A DNA stretch of 64,000 bases from Bacteroidales bacterium UBA3297 (GCA_002362105.1 DETD01000023.1:1-64000); one strand, 5' to 3'. Numbered from the stretch's first letter, positions 43,195 through 53,277 are shown. The notes: generated by a model not told the origin, from the sequence alone. Program-made: numbers and translations.

Positions 43195-45012
43195 ATGAAC
43201 AAGTTTTACACTAATACAACAGCTATTGTGTTAAGCGCGCTTTGCGCCAACACAGCGAGTGCCGAATACGCGTTCGACTCGATCCAATACCAGAAAGCAC
43301 TATGGATGACAACCCGTTTTTATGGAGCCCAGCGTTCAGGCTATGGTCCGAACTGGCTTTTAGCCACCTACGAGCCAACGAACGTGGATCCAGACATGCT
43401 GGAATATGCCAGCTATGCGAAAAAAGGATTATCGTTCATTAAAGATGCAGACCCTTCTGACGGATATGACCTGACTGGAGGTTGGTGGGATTGTGCCGAC
43501 TTCGTAAAATTCGGGCAAACCGAGTATTATTCTGCCTATATGCTATTGTTGGGATACAGCGAGTTTCCACAAGGTTATAGAGACTACTACAGCAGCGACT
43601 ACAACGGCTATATCGGTAGCGACGACTTCACTTTTGAAGGTGGTGCCGGTGTACCTAACGGTATTCCTGACATTCTTGACGAAGTTAAGTATGCTACCGA
43701 CTACTTCCTCAAATGCATCCGCGACGAAAAGAGTTTCTACTACCAGATTGGAGAAGGAGGACCAGACCACAAGATTTGGTGTACCTCAGTGTTCAAATCG
43801 GCTCTTCCAAAAGAAATCGGTGGCGAGTTGGAAGGTTCACGCTCGGTATACAAACTTTCAAAAAAGGGAACCTCAATGGTTGCATTCTGTGGTGCGTCGT
43901 TGGCCGCAATGTCACGACTCTACCGTCAGTACGACTCTGAATACGCCGACAAATGTCTAGCTAAAGCCAAAGTCTGTCTACAGTTCATTATGGAGAATGA
44001 AGAGGGCAACACGGGTTCGGCAGGCGGCACCTTCTATGGGGCAAAACCTAAATACGAATCTGACGTATGCGTACTATGCACCGAACTGTACCGGGCAACG
44101 GGCGACGCTTCCTACATCATCACATTGAACGAAGAGGGCTTCACTGACTTCGTATTCAACGACAAGACCTACACCCACTGGTACACCATCTGCTACAACA
44201 ACACTGAAGACCTTGCTCACTATATGCTTGGTATGTATGCAGGCGAAGTAGACCCTGAATTAGCAGAAAAGGCGAAAGAGCGTTTGGCTTCAATCGTCAA
44301 TTCCTACAAGCCAAAGAGCGGCTACTTCTTAAATGTGAAAAACAACGAATGGGGCATACTTCGTTATCCAGCCAACCAGGCGTTCGTCTACGGCCTATAC
44401 AATAAGATGATTGGCAACTTGTCAACAGTAGACCCATACGCACTAACCACCATCGAATATATTATGGGTAGCAACAAGGACAACTACTCGTTTATCGTCG
44501 GCTTCGGCGACAACTATCCAAAATATCCACACTACCGTAACATCTTCCACGACGACTCGAACGTCCAGAGTAACTGCAAAATCAGCGAAAAGCACAGCCA
44601 GTTGGGTTATATGGTAGGCGGATCGTTCACGCCATCGAGCTATCCTGACGACATCGATAATTACAAGAGTGGCGAAGGCGGTATTGACTACAATGCCGGG
44701 TTAGTGGGCGCTCTTGGCTACATCAACGCCATCGTAAACCCATCAACCGAAACAAGGAGCATCAGCAACGACAACATTCAATGCTACCTCTATCCGAACC
44801 CGACAGTCGACGTTATCAAGCTCGACTCAAAAGCTACTGGCGAAGCAACTGTCACCATCTACGACGTAGAAGGCAAGGTAGAGATGCAGTTCACCAGCAA
44901 TTGGGAAAAGTTGGCAGAAGGCATCAACGTGGCAAAGCTGGCAAAAGGACAACACGTACTGAAAGTTAGCGGTAAAGAGGGCAAAGCAAACAAATTGTTT
45001 ATAAAGAGATAG
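43195..45012 (+). CDS. GH9 cellulase with type IX sorting domain
   Basis: A 605-residue paralogue of the first GH9 enzyme: signal peptide (to ASAE), GH9 domain (about residues 25-520) and directly a short type A sorting domain (CYLYPNPTVDVIKLDS ... KGQHVLKVSG), without the Ig-like modules. The base motif is WWDCADFVKF (one Gly replaced by Ala compared with the neighbour), His/Arg in PHYRNIFH and the acid Glu in GEGGIDYNAGLV. It starts at TACTTTTG (43153-43160), probably its own promoter. The pair may split labour, for example endo- against processive cleavage, but sequence alone cannot tell. Confidence 0.93.
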   Translation: MNKFYTNTTAIVLSALCANTASAEYAFDSIQYQKALWMTTRFYGAQRSGYGPNWLLATYEPTNVDPDMLEYASYAKKGLSFIKDADPSDGYDLTGGWWDCADFVKFGQTEYYSAYMLLLGYSEFPQGYRDYYSSDYNGYIGSDDFTFEGGAGVPNGIPDILDEVKYATDYFLKCIRDEKSFYYQIGEGGPDHKIWCTSVFKSALPKEIGGELEGSRSVYKLSKKGTSMVAFCGASLAAMSRLYRQYDSEYADKCLAKAKVCLQFIMENEEGNTGSAGGTFYGAKPKYESDVCVLCTELYRATGDASYIITLNEEGFTDFVFNDKTYTHWYTICYNNTEDLAHYMLGMYAGEVDPELAEKAKERLASIVNSYKPKSGYFLNVKNNEWGILRYPANQAFVYGLYNKMIGNLSTVDPYALTTIEYIMGSNKDNYSFIVGFGDNYPKYPHYRNIFHDDSNVQSNCKISEKHSQLGYMVGGSFTPSSYPDDIDNYKSGEGGIDYNAGLVGALGYINAIVNPSTETRSISNDNIQCYLYPNPTVDVIKLDSKATGEATVTIYDVEGKVEMQFTSNWEKLAEGINVAKLAKGQHVLKVSGKEGKANKLFIKR

Positions 45013-45053
45013 TCTTCTTCCACTGATATTTAAATAATTTGAAACAGAAGACG

Positions 45054-45083
45054 GGCGGGAATAAAATCCCGCCTTTCTTTTTT
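45054..45083 (+). terminator. terminator after the second GH9 gene
   Basis: GGCGGGA and TCCCGCC with an ATAAAA loop, then TTTCTTTTTT. Confidence 0.85.
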
Positions 45084-45151
45084 CCCCATAAGGAGTAATC
45101 TATGGTAAAATTCGGAAATATCATAAAATTCCGTTTCTTTTGCATAGAATT

Positions 45152-46111
45152 ATGACGAACAAAGAAGAATACCAGCAGATTTGTGCCCACAGCACCAACA
45201 TCCCCATCTATTCGCAACATTGGTGGATGGAAGCCGTGTGTACGGGGAAAAATTGGGATGTTGTTATAGCGCACGACCCATCGGGGGCCGTCACCGCCAC
45301 CCTACCCTACCTGATTGGCACAAAGCTAACCCAACGCTTCATACTAATGCCCCCACTAACCCAAAGCAACGGCATCTGTTACCATTATCCGGTTCAGTTC
45401 AGCGAAAGGGAAAGGCTGGAATTCGAGAAAAAGTGGGCAAATGTCGTCATAGCCCGGCTAAAAGAACTGAAAACAGACCTGTTTATACAAAACTTCTCGC
45501 CAGCAGTCAGCAACTGGCTACCATTCTACTGGGCCGGATTCCACCAAACGACGCGCTATACCTATACAATAGAAGAGCTAAAGAACCTAGAAAAAGTCTT
45601 CAACAGTTTCAGCAGCGCCAAACAGCGCCAAATCAGGAAAGCAGAGCGCAACGGCTTGGTCGTAAAAGAGAACAAACTGACCCCCTCGGACTTTTACAGC
45701 TACCACAAAAAGTTAGTTGAGCAGAAAGGGGAGAAAGACGAAATTGGAGAGAGGGTCTTTTTGTCGCTCGCAAAAGCAGCAATAGCGCGCAATCAAGGAG
45801 CCATACTGAGCATAGAAGGAGAAGACGGACAAACACAAAGCGCACTGTTTATGGTATGGGACGACAACTGCGCCTACTATCTGGTACCGGCAAACGACCG
45901 CAAATACAGCACAACAGGCGCACCCACGCTATTGGTTTGGGAAGCGATAAAGAAGGCAGCAGGACACAGCAAATCGTTTGACTTCGAAGGCAGCATGACC
46001 GAAAGCATCGAGAACTCGTACAACCAATTCGGAACAAAGCAGACAGCCTACAGCGAAATCTGCAAAGCAGACAGTCTGGTGGCCAAACTTTGGTTAAAAA
46101 AGCAATATTAA
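45152..46111 (+). CDS. GNAT/FemAB-like acyltransferase (BioF2-like)
   Basis: From ATG 45152 (319 residues) the protein has the double-GNAT outline of FemAB and BioF2-like enzymes: an N-terminal half (IPIYSQHWWMEAVCTGKNWD, ATLPYLIGTK) and a C-terminal half with FSSAKQRQIRKAERNGLVVK, QTQSALFMVWDDNCAYYLVP and FDFEGSMTESIENSYNQFG. The last motif is typical of the FDFxGS peptidyl/aminoacyl transfer group. The substrate is unknown. An upstream in-frame TTG at 45140 is less likely as start. Confidence 0.8.
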   Translation: MTNKEEYQQICAHSTNIPIYSQHWWMEAVCTGKNWDVVIAHDPSGAVTATLPYLIGTKLTQRFILMPPLTQSNGICYHYPVQFSERERLEFEKKWANVVIARLKELKTDLFIQNFSPAVSNWLPFYWAGFHQTTRYTYTIEELKNLEKVFNSFSSAKQRQIRKAERNGLVVKENKLTPSDFYSYHKKLVEQKGEKDEIGERVFLSLAKAAIARNQGAILSIEGEDGQTQSALFMVWDDNCAYYLVPANDRKYSTTGAPTLLVWEAIKKAAGHSKSFDFEGSMTESIENSYNQFGTKQTAYSEICKADSLVAKLWLKKQY

Positions 46112-46234
46112 CTTCCTAATTTAACAGTATAGGCAAAAAACAGCGTGTAAAAAAGAGTACAAAAGCAAAAAAACACTACATTTGCAAATTGTAACAAAGG
46201 GAAAATATAAATTAAATAAATAGTAACTTAAAAA

Positions 46235-49200
46235 ATGCAAAACAAAGGATTTGTCAAGGTTATAGCCACACTATTAGCCTTGGTATGTATTTACTACCTT
46301 TCTTTCAGCATTATTTCGCACAGCTACGAAAGCAAAGCGGAAGCATATGCGCAAGGAAGCAATGCTAAATACAGTGCTTTCCTCGACTCTGTATCAACAG
46401 AGCCAGTATTGGGCGGTTATTTCTTCGGCTACAATGTAAAAGACTGCCGCGAACGTGAACTCAGTCTCGGTTTGGACTTGAAAGGCGGTATGAACGTAGT
46501 AATGGAAGTATCAGTTCCAGACGTTTTGAAGGCTCTTGCAGGAAACCAGAGCGAAAGACCAGAGTTCGTTCAATCTATCAAAGATGCAAACGAAGCCCAG
46601 AAATCAAGTAGCAAACAGTATCTTGAATTGTTTGTAGAAGCTATGAAGAAGAATTGCCAGTCGAACTCAAGATTGGCCGACTACTTCTCGAACAGCAGCA
46701 CAAAAGACAAAATTAAGAGATCTGCCTCAGACGAAGAAGTCATCAAGGTTCTAGCAGACTGCATCGACATTGCAATCGACAACTCATTCAACGTACTCCG
46801 TAACCGTATCGACCGTTTCGGTGTCATCCAGCCTAACATCCAGCGCCTTACCGGTTCTAACCGCGTGCTCATCGAGATGCCAGGTGTAAAGGAGCCAGAA
46901 CGTGTACGTAAGTTGCTCCAGGGTTCTGCCAACCTCGAATTCTGGGAAACAAGCAAGTTACCTGAAGTATTCAACAACATTATAGCCCTCAACACCGCTA
47001 TGCGTAGCGAGGTTGCAGGCCAGAAGTTGAAAGAAAACAACAACAAGGAAGAAGAAAAAGCAGCTGCCGACACTGCAAAGTCTGGCAACGACGACCTGCT
47101 TTCACAGCTTGGTGCTAACGACAGCGCTTCAGCAGCCAACGCAGCCGAAGCTAAGAAGGCAGAAGAAGAAAATCCGTTGTTTTCTATCCTCCAATTGAAT
47201 GTAAGCCAGCAGGGACAGCCTTTCGAAAGTCCAGTCATCGGTTATGCGCAAGCAGCCGACACAGCCAAGATTTCGGAATACTTCCGCAAAGGTCACGAGA
47301 AGGGTATCATCCCTCACACCCTCATTGCTAGCTGGACCATCAAGCCAGTCAACAAAGGCGAAGTCTACGCTTTGATTGCGATCCGCAACAAAAACGGTAA
47401 GGGTAAAGAGCCAAAACCAGTGTTGACCGGTGACGTAGTAACCGACGCTCAGCCAGACTTTGAGCAGAATTCGGTTAACGCAAGCGTAAGCATGACCATG
47501 AACGCCGAAGGTGCGCGCAAGTGGGCGAACATCACCCGCGACAACATCAACAACTGCGTTGCAATTGTACTCGACGGCTATGTATACTCATATCCACGTG
47601 TAAATGGTGAAATTCCAGGTGGCCGTTCATCAATCACAGGCGACTTCACTCCAGAAGAAGCAAAAGACTTGGCGAACGTGCTCGTTTCAGGTAAGATGCC
47701 AGCTCCTGCACACATCGTACAGGAAGACATCGTAGGTCCTTCACTGGGTCAGGAAGCCATCACCAACGGTTTCATCTCGTTCTTGGTAGCATTCTGTATG
47801 ATCCTTATCTACATGGTATTCTACTACGGTAAGACTCCTGGTTTGGTAGCCGACACCGCACTGATTGCCAACGTAGTTTTGATTTTCGGTGTATTGGCAT
47901 CATTCAAGGCCGTGCTCACACTGCCTGGTATTGCCGGTATTGTACTGACACTGGGTATGGCAGTCGACGCGAACGTGTTGATTTATGAGCGTACCCGTGA
48001 AGAGTTGAGAAGCGGAAAAGACGTGAAGACCGCGTTGAGCGACGGTTACTCAAACTCATACAGTGCCATCTTCGACTCTAACTTGACCAGTATCCTTACC
48101 GGTATCATCTTGTTCTACTTCGGAACAGGTCCGATCAAAGGTTTCGCAACAACACTGATTATCGGTCTTTTGTCTTCATTGTTCACTGCTCTGCTCATCA
48201 GCCGTCTCATTTTCGAGCACTTGTTGAAGAGCGAAAAGTACAACAACCTGACATTCACCACCAACATTACTAAGGGTTGGTTCCAGAACGTTTCTTACGA
48301 CTTCATGAAGAACAGTAAGAAGTTCCTTACCATTTCAGGTATCTGTCTCTTAGTTTCTGTTATCTCCCTTGCAACTAATGGTTTGAAGCCAAGTATCGAC
48401 TTCACTGGCGGACGTAACTACATTGTACGTTTCGAGAACCCAGTAACTCCAGAAGAGATTAAGGGCTTGCTCAGCAACGAATTTGAAGGCGTAAGCGTTG
48501 TAACAATCGGTTCTTCTAACCAGGTACGTATTTCAACAAACTACCGTATTGAAGACGAGGGTAACACCGTTGACGACGAAATTGAAGCAAAGCTCTACGA
48601 AGGTTTGAAGAGCAAGCTGGGTGAAGGCGTAAGCAAAGACCAGTTCATCCACCGCTATGTAAGAAACAACGGCGAAGTGAAGACTGCCGGCGTTGACGAC
48701 GACTCAACATTCGGAATTCAAAGTTCTGCGAAAGTAGGTGCAACAATGGCACACGACATTTTGGAACACGCCGCATGGGCAGTTGCATTCGCATTGCTCG
48801 GCATCTTCCTGTACTTGTTGCTCCGTTTCCGCGACGTAGCCTTCTCAGTAGGTTCAATCGCATCGTTGGTACACGACACACTGCTCATCTTCGGTGTATT
48901 CTCACTGTGCTACAAGTTCATGCCGTTCGATATGTCAATCGACCAGTCGTTTGTGGCAGCGATTCTGACAGTGATCGGTTACTCAATCAACGATACTGTG
49001 GTCATCTTCGACCGTATTCGTGAGTTCCGCAAGAACTATCCAAACCGCAACCAGAGCGAGGTATTCAACAGCGCGCTTGGTTCTACATTGAGCCGTACGT
49101 TCAGTACCTCATTGTCATCAGGTATCGTATTGATCATCATCTTCGTCTTCGGTGGTGCGACCATCCGTGGTTTCATCTTCGCAATGTTGTTAGGTATCAT

Positions 49201-49348
49201 CTTCGGCACTTACTCTTCAATCTTCATCGCATCTCCTATTGCCCGCTTCATCTTAGGCAAGAAGGCAGAGAAATCGACCAAGGAAATTGCAATTGAAGAG
49301 AGAATGGCAGCAGAAGAGGCTAAGAAGAACGAGATTTCAAACCTCTAA
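46235..49348 (+). CDS. secDF: protein translocase SecDF fusion
   Basis: SecDF uses the proton gradient to pull exported proteins out of the SecYEG channel. The 1037-residue fusion has SecD first (LGLDLKGGMNVVMEVSVPDV, large periplasmic P1 region, six membrane segments with GMAVDANVLIYERTREELR) and SecF second (SIDFTGGRNYIVRF, VIGYSINDTVVIFDRIREFR). A low-complexity Glu/Ala/Lys-rich insertion lies in P1 at about residues 265-310. Fusion is usual in Bacteroidota. TACATTTG at 46177-46184 is the likely -7 box. Confidence 0.97.
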   Translation: MQNKGFVKVIATLLALVCIYYLSFSIISHSYESKAEAYAQGSNAKYSAFLDSVSTEPVLGGYFFGYNVKDCRERELSLGLDLKGGMNVVMEVSVPDVLKALAGNQSERPEFVQSIKDANEAQKSSSKQYLELFVEAMKKNCQSNSRLADYFSNSSTKDKIKRSASDEEVIKVLADCIDIAIDNSFNVLRNRIDRFGVIQPNIQRLTGSNRVLIEMPGVKEPERVRKLLQGSANLEFWETSKLPEVFNNIIALNTAMRSEVAGQKLKENNNKEEEKAAADTAKSGNDDLLSQLGANDSASAANAAEAKKAEEENPLFSILQLNVSQQGQPFESPVIGYAQAADTAKISEYFRKGHEKGIIPHTLIASWTIKPVNKGEVYALIAIRNKNGKGKEPKPVLTGDVVTDAQPDFEQNSVNASVSMTMNAEGARKWANITRDNINNCVAIVLDGYVYSYPRVNGEIPGGRSSITGDFTPEEAKDLANVLVSGKMPAPAHIVQEDIVGPSLGQEAITNGFISFLVAFCMILIYMVFYYGKTPGLVADTALIANVVLIFGVLASFKAVLTLPGIAGIVLTLGMAVDANVLIYERTREELRSGKDVKTALSDGYSNSYSAIFDSNLTSILTGIILFYFGTGPIKGFATTLIIGLLSSLFTALLISRLIFEHLLKSEKYNNLTFTTNITKGWFQNVSYDFMKNSKKFLTISGICLLVSVISLATNGLKPSIDFTGGRNYIVRFENPVTPEEIKGLLSNEFEGVSVVTIGSSNQVRISTNYRIEDEGNTVDDEIEAKLYEGLKSKLGEGVSKDQFIHRYVRNNGEVKTAGVDDDSTFGIQSSAKVGATMAHDILEHAAWAVAFALLGIFLYLLLRFRDVAFSVGSIASLVHDTLLIFGVFSLCYKFMPFDMSIDQSFVAAILTVIGYSINDTVVIFDRIREFRKNYPNRNQSEVFNSALGSTLSRTFSTSLSSGIVLIIIFVFGGATIRGFIFAMLLGIIFGTYSSIFIASPIARFILGKKAEKSTKEIAIEERMAAEEAKKNEISNL

Positions 49349-49381
49349 TGTAAATTCAACGAATTACATAAGCTCTTTATA

Positions 49382-49426
49382 AAATAAGTCTGGGTTCACT
49401 AAGAATCCGGACTTATTTGTTTTTAA
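49382..49426 (+). terminator. secDF terminator
   Basis: AAATAAGTC and GACTTATTT arms with inner GG/CC pairing, then TGTTTTT. Confidence 0.75.
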
Positions 49427-49484
49427 GCGCATAGTGCAAACATGTGCAGAATTAAGTACTTTTGTATAACAATTAAATATGCGT

Positions 49485-50417
49485 ATGAAAAGACTAAGTT
49501 ACGCTGTTATAGGCACAGGCGCCATAGGAGGATACTACGGAGGACGGTTATCGCTTTCCGGGAAAGACGTCCACTTCCTTTACCATAGCGAATACGATTA
49601 TGTGAAAAAGAACGGGTTGGATGTAAAGTCGGTGAATGGAGACTTCCACCTCAACAACATGCAGGTTTACAACAACACGGCCGACATGCCAAAATGCGAT
49701 GTCGCCCTGGTTTGTATGAAGACTACACAAAACGACAAACTGCCCCAACTGCTTGCGCCAATCGTTAAAGAAGACACCGTTATAATACTAATACAAAACG
49801 GATTAGGATACGAGCAGGAACTTGCGAAAGCATTTCCAGCACAAGCCATAGCCGGCGGCATGGCCTTCATCTGCACATCGAGAGTCAGTCCGGGGCATAT
49901 TGTGCATGCCGACTATGGCGCACTCACCACCGCCTACCTCGACAACAAGTTCGACCCAGAAACAGCAGAACAAATAAAGGAAGACTTCACCAATGCTGGC
50001 GTACCCTACACCCAGGGAGACGACCTGAACCAGTTCCGTTGGCGAAAACTGGTTTGGAACATACCCTACAACGGGCTGACCGTAGCATTACGCACCACAA
50101 CCGACAAACTTATGCAAAACCCGTCGTCGCGCCAACTCATTACCGACCTGATGGAAGAAACGGTGGCAGGAGCGAGAGCCTGCGGTGCCAACATAAAGGA
50201 CGACTTCGTACAAAAAATGCTAGCCAACACCGATAAGATGGAGCCCTATGCGCCAAGTATGCGGCTTGACTACGACAACCACCGGAAAATGGAGATTCAG
50301 GCCATCTACGGGAACCCCATAAAGATGGCAAAAGCAGCCGGCTACCACATGCGGAAGGTGGAAATGCTGGAACAGCAGCTACTCTTCATCGAGCAGAACG
50401 AGTATAGTGCCAAATGA
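49485..50417 (+). CDS. 2-dehydropantoate 2-reductase family protein
   Basis: The 310-residue protein has the KPR layout: NAD(P) motif (YAVIGTGAIGGYYGGRLSLS), VCMKTTQNDKLPQLL, ILIQNGLGYE, and the C-terminal helical domain with the catalytic-type Lys in FRWRKLVWNIPYNGLTVALR and SMRLDYDNHRKMEIQAIYGN. PanE reduces ketopantoate for coenzyme A synthesis; family members also act on other 2-keto acids, so I leave out the symbol. TACTTTTG at 49457-49464 favours ATG 49485 over 49479, which would leave a very short leader. Confidence 0.85.
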   Translation: MKRLSYAVIGTGAIGGYYGGRLSLSGKDVHFLYHSEYDYVKKNGLDVKSVNGDFHLNNMQVYNNTADMPKCDVALVCMKTTQNDKLPQLLAPIVKEDTVIILIQNGLGYEQELAKAFPAQAIAGGMAFICTSRVSPGHIVHADYGALTTAYLDNKFDPETAEQIKEDFTNAGVPYTQGDDLNQFRWRKLVWNIPYNGLTVALRTTTDKLMQNPSSRQLITDLMEETVAGARACGANIKDDFVQKMLANTDKMEPYAPSMRLDYDNHRKMEIQAIYGNPIKMAKAAGYHMRKVEMLEQQLLFIEQNEYSAK

Positions 50418-50480
50418 GCACAAAAACAGCCGTTTATTGGTGCTAAATAATTAACTTTGCAAAAAAGAAAAAAACAGGCA

Positions 50481-50957
50481 ATGAAATTTACAGTAACCCT
50501 TATAACTTTACTTGCAGCTTGTTTGACAAGCGCATTCGCCGAGAATATATTCGCTGACCTGAAAACACCAAAGGAAGGACAGGGCGAAGTGACCATCTCG
50601 CAATCGGCCGCAATCAGCAAGATGCTCGACAAGAAAAAAGAGGCCTGGAGCAACAAGAAGCAGCTGACATTCTCGGGCTACCGCGTCCAAATCTATATGG
50701 GTAACCACCAAAAGCAGTCGAAAGACGAGGCCACACAACGAGAAGCCAGCATAAAGGCCCGTTATCCTGAATTATCGACCTACCTTACCTTTTCATCGCC
50801 TTTCTGGCGTTTGAGAGTAGGTGATTTCAGAACCCATGCCGACGCGCTGATTTTGGCAAACAAACTAAAAAGCGAGTTCTACAAATGGGAAGGCGACATC
50901 TACATCGTCCGCGACAACGAAGTGTTTAACACAGATTTCGAGAAAAATGAGCAATAA
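50481..50957 (+). CDS. exported SPOR-like domain protein
   Basis: The 158-residue protein has a signal peptide (MKFTVTLITLLAACLTSAFA) and a C-terminal SPOR-type fold (SGYRVQIYMGNHQKQSKDEA, WRLRVGDFRTHADALILANK, DIYIVRDNEV). SPOR domains bind denuded peptidoglycan, often at the division site. A TAACTTTG box at 50452-50459 supports this start. Its last 11 bases overlap the next gene, so the two are translationally coupled. Confidence 0.8.
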   Translation: MKFTVTLITLLAACLTSAFAENIFADLKTPKEGQGEVTISQSAAISKMLDKKKEAWSNKKQLTFSGYRVQIYMGNHQKQSKDEATQREASIKARYPELSTYLTFSSPFWRLRVGDFRTHADALILANKLKSEFYKWEGDIYIVRDNEVFNTDFEKNEQ

Positions 50958-51984
50958 TTGGTTTAAACATACAGGCATAGGCCTTATGCTGTTATGCCAC
51001 ACTTTTGCAGCCAATGGCTTGACAAAATATGAAAGCGATTCTTTAGCGAACGAGCAAGCAGTCATCGAGACTGAAGTGGTGAAGAAAATCGAGATTGAAG
51101 AGGTGAAGATGATATTCAACACCCCTACGGCAAGACACACCGCCATCGAAAACTTCGACTATGCTATTGCTTTGCCAAACACTGGCTACAAACAAAGCAG
51201 TTTAGACTTCACCTTCACCAGCATTTTCAAAAACGAAGTTGACGAGGCTACCATTACAATCAGCCAGCACAAAGACAACGCAATTAATGCAATTACCGGA
51301 CAGCAGAAGCACGAACTTAATGCGCAGAAAACAGACACATACAGCATCAATGGCGTTATCGCCACGCTCACAAAAGGTATAAACAAAAGGGGAGATTATG
51401 TTCAGACACTAGTTTTAAACACTAGTATTCCATTGACCGTTGAGGCTTCGTGCAACGGCACCGACACCATCAACATCAACAAACTGGAGCGCAGCCTGCT
51501 TTCTATAGTATACACAGGTCCGGTACAAAAAGATAAAAACACCTACAGCACTTCAAAATTCAGCATCGGCAAAGAAGGCTACAAGGTGGAAAACTCTGGT
51601 TTGCAGTTTACCGTACTTACTGAGAGTGGGGACTATATTTCGGAAAAGGAAAATAACATAAAGAACTTCCTTCAGTTGGCAAACATCAATTTTGAGGTTG
51701 CCAAGAAAAAGCAAAAGAAAGAGGCCGACAAACTAATGAAAAGCTTTTATGAAAAAGACGAGAGCAAAATCATAAAAAGCAAGGCCATCGATATTAACGG
51801 AAAAAGCGGATTTGAATATGACTTGGTAAAAACCGATGACAACAAGAATGTAACAGAAAAGTCGTACGCCATTGTCATATACACCGAAGACCACTTATTC
51901 CTTCTCTACGCAAGCGCCAACCAAAACATTGACGCTAACATGGCAAAATTGAAAAAGATAGCGCAAACCCTAAAAATAAAATAA
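50947..51984 (+). CDS. exported protein of unknown function
   Basis: The 345-residue protein has a signal-like N-terminus (IGLMLLCHTFAANG) and two similar halves: PNTGYKQSSLDFTFTSIFKN in the first and SIGKEGYKVENSGLQFTVLT plus KAIDINGKSGFEYDLVKTDD in the second, the latter ending in beta-rich YAIVIYTEDHLFLLYASANQ. I recognise no named domain. It is coupled to the SPOR gene and lies 5 nt before folE, so it may be part of a three-gene operon. Confidence 0.72.
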   Translation: MSNNWFKHTGIGLMLLCHTFAANGLTKYESDSLANEQAVIETEVVKKIEIEEVKMIFNTPTARHTAIENFDYAIALPNTGYKQSSLDFTFTSIFKNEVDEATITISQHKDNAINAITGQQKHELNAQKTDTYSINGVIATLTKGINKRGDYVQTLVLNTSIPLTVEASCNGTDTININKLERSLLSIVYTGPVQKDKNTYSTSKFSIGKEGYKVENSGLQFTVLTESGDYISEKENNIKNFLQLANINFEVAKKKQKKEADKLMKSFYEKDESKIIKSKAIDINGKSGFEYDLVKTDDNKNVTEKSYAIVIYTEDHLFLLYASANQNIDANMAKLKKIAQTLKIK

Positions 51985-51989
51985 GAGGA

Positions 51990-52601
51990 ATGGCAGACGA
52001 CATACAGATGAAGCCTTGGGACAGGGTTAAATATCCCAACGAAGAAACCACAGAAGCCTTGAAACCCTTCATTAAAAAGGCCATCAGCCTTTTGGGAGAA
52101 GATGTGGAGAGAGAGGGACTTATAAAGACCCCAGAACGCGTTGCAAAGTCGATGCAGTACCTGACCTACGGCTACAAAATAGACCCGAAAGACGTTCTAA
52201 AATCGGCCATATTCAACGAAGACTACAACCAGATGGTAATAGTCAAGGACATTGACTTCTTCTCGCTCTGTGAGCACCATATTCTGCCATTTTTCGGGAA
52301 GGCACACGTGGCCTACATTCCGCAAGGGAAAATCACCGGTCTTAGCAAGATTGCGCGCGTGGTAGAAATACTTTCAAGACGCCTGCAAATTCAAGAACGA
52401 CTCACCACCCAGATTAAAGAATGCATCGACGAGGTGCTTCAGCCACAAGGTGTGATGGTAGTGTTGGAAGCGCAGCACATGTGTATGCAGATGCGCGGTA
52501 TTGAAAAAATGCACAGCGTAACCACCACAAGCGACTTTACCGGCGTATTTAACAGCAAAGCAACTCGTGATGAGTTTATGAACCTGATCGCAAACAAATA
52601 G
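51990..52601 (+). CDS. folE: GTP cyclohydrolase I
   Basis: FolE converts GTP to 7,8-dihydroneopterin triphosphate, the first step of folate synthesis. The 203-residue protein has the zinc and catalytic motif FFSLCEHHILPFFGKAHVAY, then IPQGKITGLSKIARVVEILS, QERLTTQI and QHMCMQMRGI with the zinc Cys. Length and order are typical. Last gene of the operon, closed by a strong terminator. Confidence 0.97.
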   Translation: MADDIQMKPWDRVKYPNEETTEALKPFIKKAISLLGEDVEREGLIKTPERVAKSMQYLTYGYKIDPKDVLKSAIFNEDYNQMVIVKDIDFFSLCEHHILPFFGKAHVAYIPQGKITGLSKIARVVEILSRRLQIQERLTTQIKECIDEVLQPQGVMVVLEAQHMCMQMRGIEKMHSVTTTSDFTGVFNSKATRDEFMNLIANK

Positions 52602-52622
52602 GAAAAACAGATATCTAATAGA

Positions 52623-52650
52623 AAGCGTACCTTTTAGGGTACGCTTTTTT
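52623..52650 (+). terminator. folE terminator
   Basis: AAGCGTACC and GGTACGCTT with a short loop, then a run of T. Confidence 0.85.
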
Positions 52651-52651
52651 A

Positions 52652-53200
52652 TTAAAATTTGATGTAGATAGAATCTCCTCGCTCTACCGTTTCTTGCCTC
52701 CTTTTGCCTGCAAAGTGCTTACAATCGGCAATAAAAGCGTCGATATCCGCTTTAGAATACTCGTCAGACAAATAAATTTCAAGAGAAGTAAAAGCATTCG
52801 CTTTCGTTGCCTTGGTGTAAGTATAACGTTCAAACATCATCTCAGAAAGGAGCATCTCTTTAAGAAATTCAAATGCCGATTTATGGAAAGGAAATTTCTC
52901 AAAATTAAAAGAATCTTTCTTTAAGTCTTCAAGCGAAATTCTAAGGGCCTTAGCTATAACAGAATCGAGAGAACCACCTTGCTTATATCTATTATTATAA
53001 ATCAATCCTACAAAATTCAAAAAAGCTTTCTTGTTCTGCTGCACCTCTGGTTTAATCAATATCGTGTCGGACTGATATGCTTCTAAAAAAGAACATAGAA
53101 TCAAACTGTCTTTCAAACTTGATTGTTCTGGCACTTTAGCGTTTGCAGCAAACACACAGAAGAAAAGGAACAGAAGCATATTTTTAATTTTGGAAACCAT
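52652..53200 (-). CDS. small exported protein of unknown function
   Basis: The 182-residue product has a signal peptide (MLLFLFFCVFAANA) and a mostly helical, charged mature part with no recognised domain (SFNFEKFPFHKSAFEFLKEM, LEIYLSDEYSKADIDAFIAD). Composition is more AT-rich than the neighbours. It stands alone between the folE terminator and the terminator of the response-regulator operon. Confidence 0.68.
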   Translation of the reverse strand: MVSKIKNMLLFLFFCVFAANAKVPEQSSLKDSLILCSFLEAYQSDTILIKPEVQQNKKAFLNFVGLIYNNRYKQGGSLDSVIAKALRISLEDLKKDSFNFEKFPFHKSAFEFLKEMLLSEMMFERYTYTKATKANAFTSLEIYLSDEYSKADIDAFIADCKHFAGKRRQETVERGDSIYIKF

Positions 53201-53226
53201 AAGCGCTGATGTAATAATTCAAAAAT

Positions 53227-53258
53227 AAATTAGGCAGGATTTACATCCTGCCTAATTT
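53227..53258 (-). terminator. terminator of the response-regulator operon
   Basis: A perfect 14-bp stem (AAATTAGGCAGGAT / ATCCTGCCTAATTT) just after the regulator stop, followed on the minus strand by ATTTTTG. It leaves no room for a lost C-terminal domain downstream. Confidence 0.85.
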
Positions 53259-53277
53259 ATTAGTTTGTTTACTTCAT

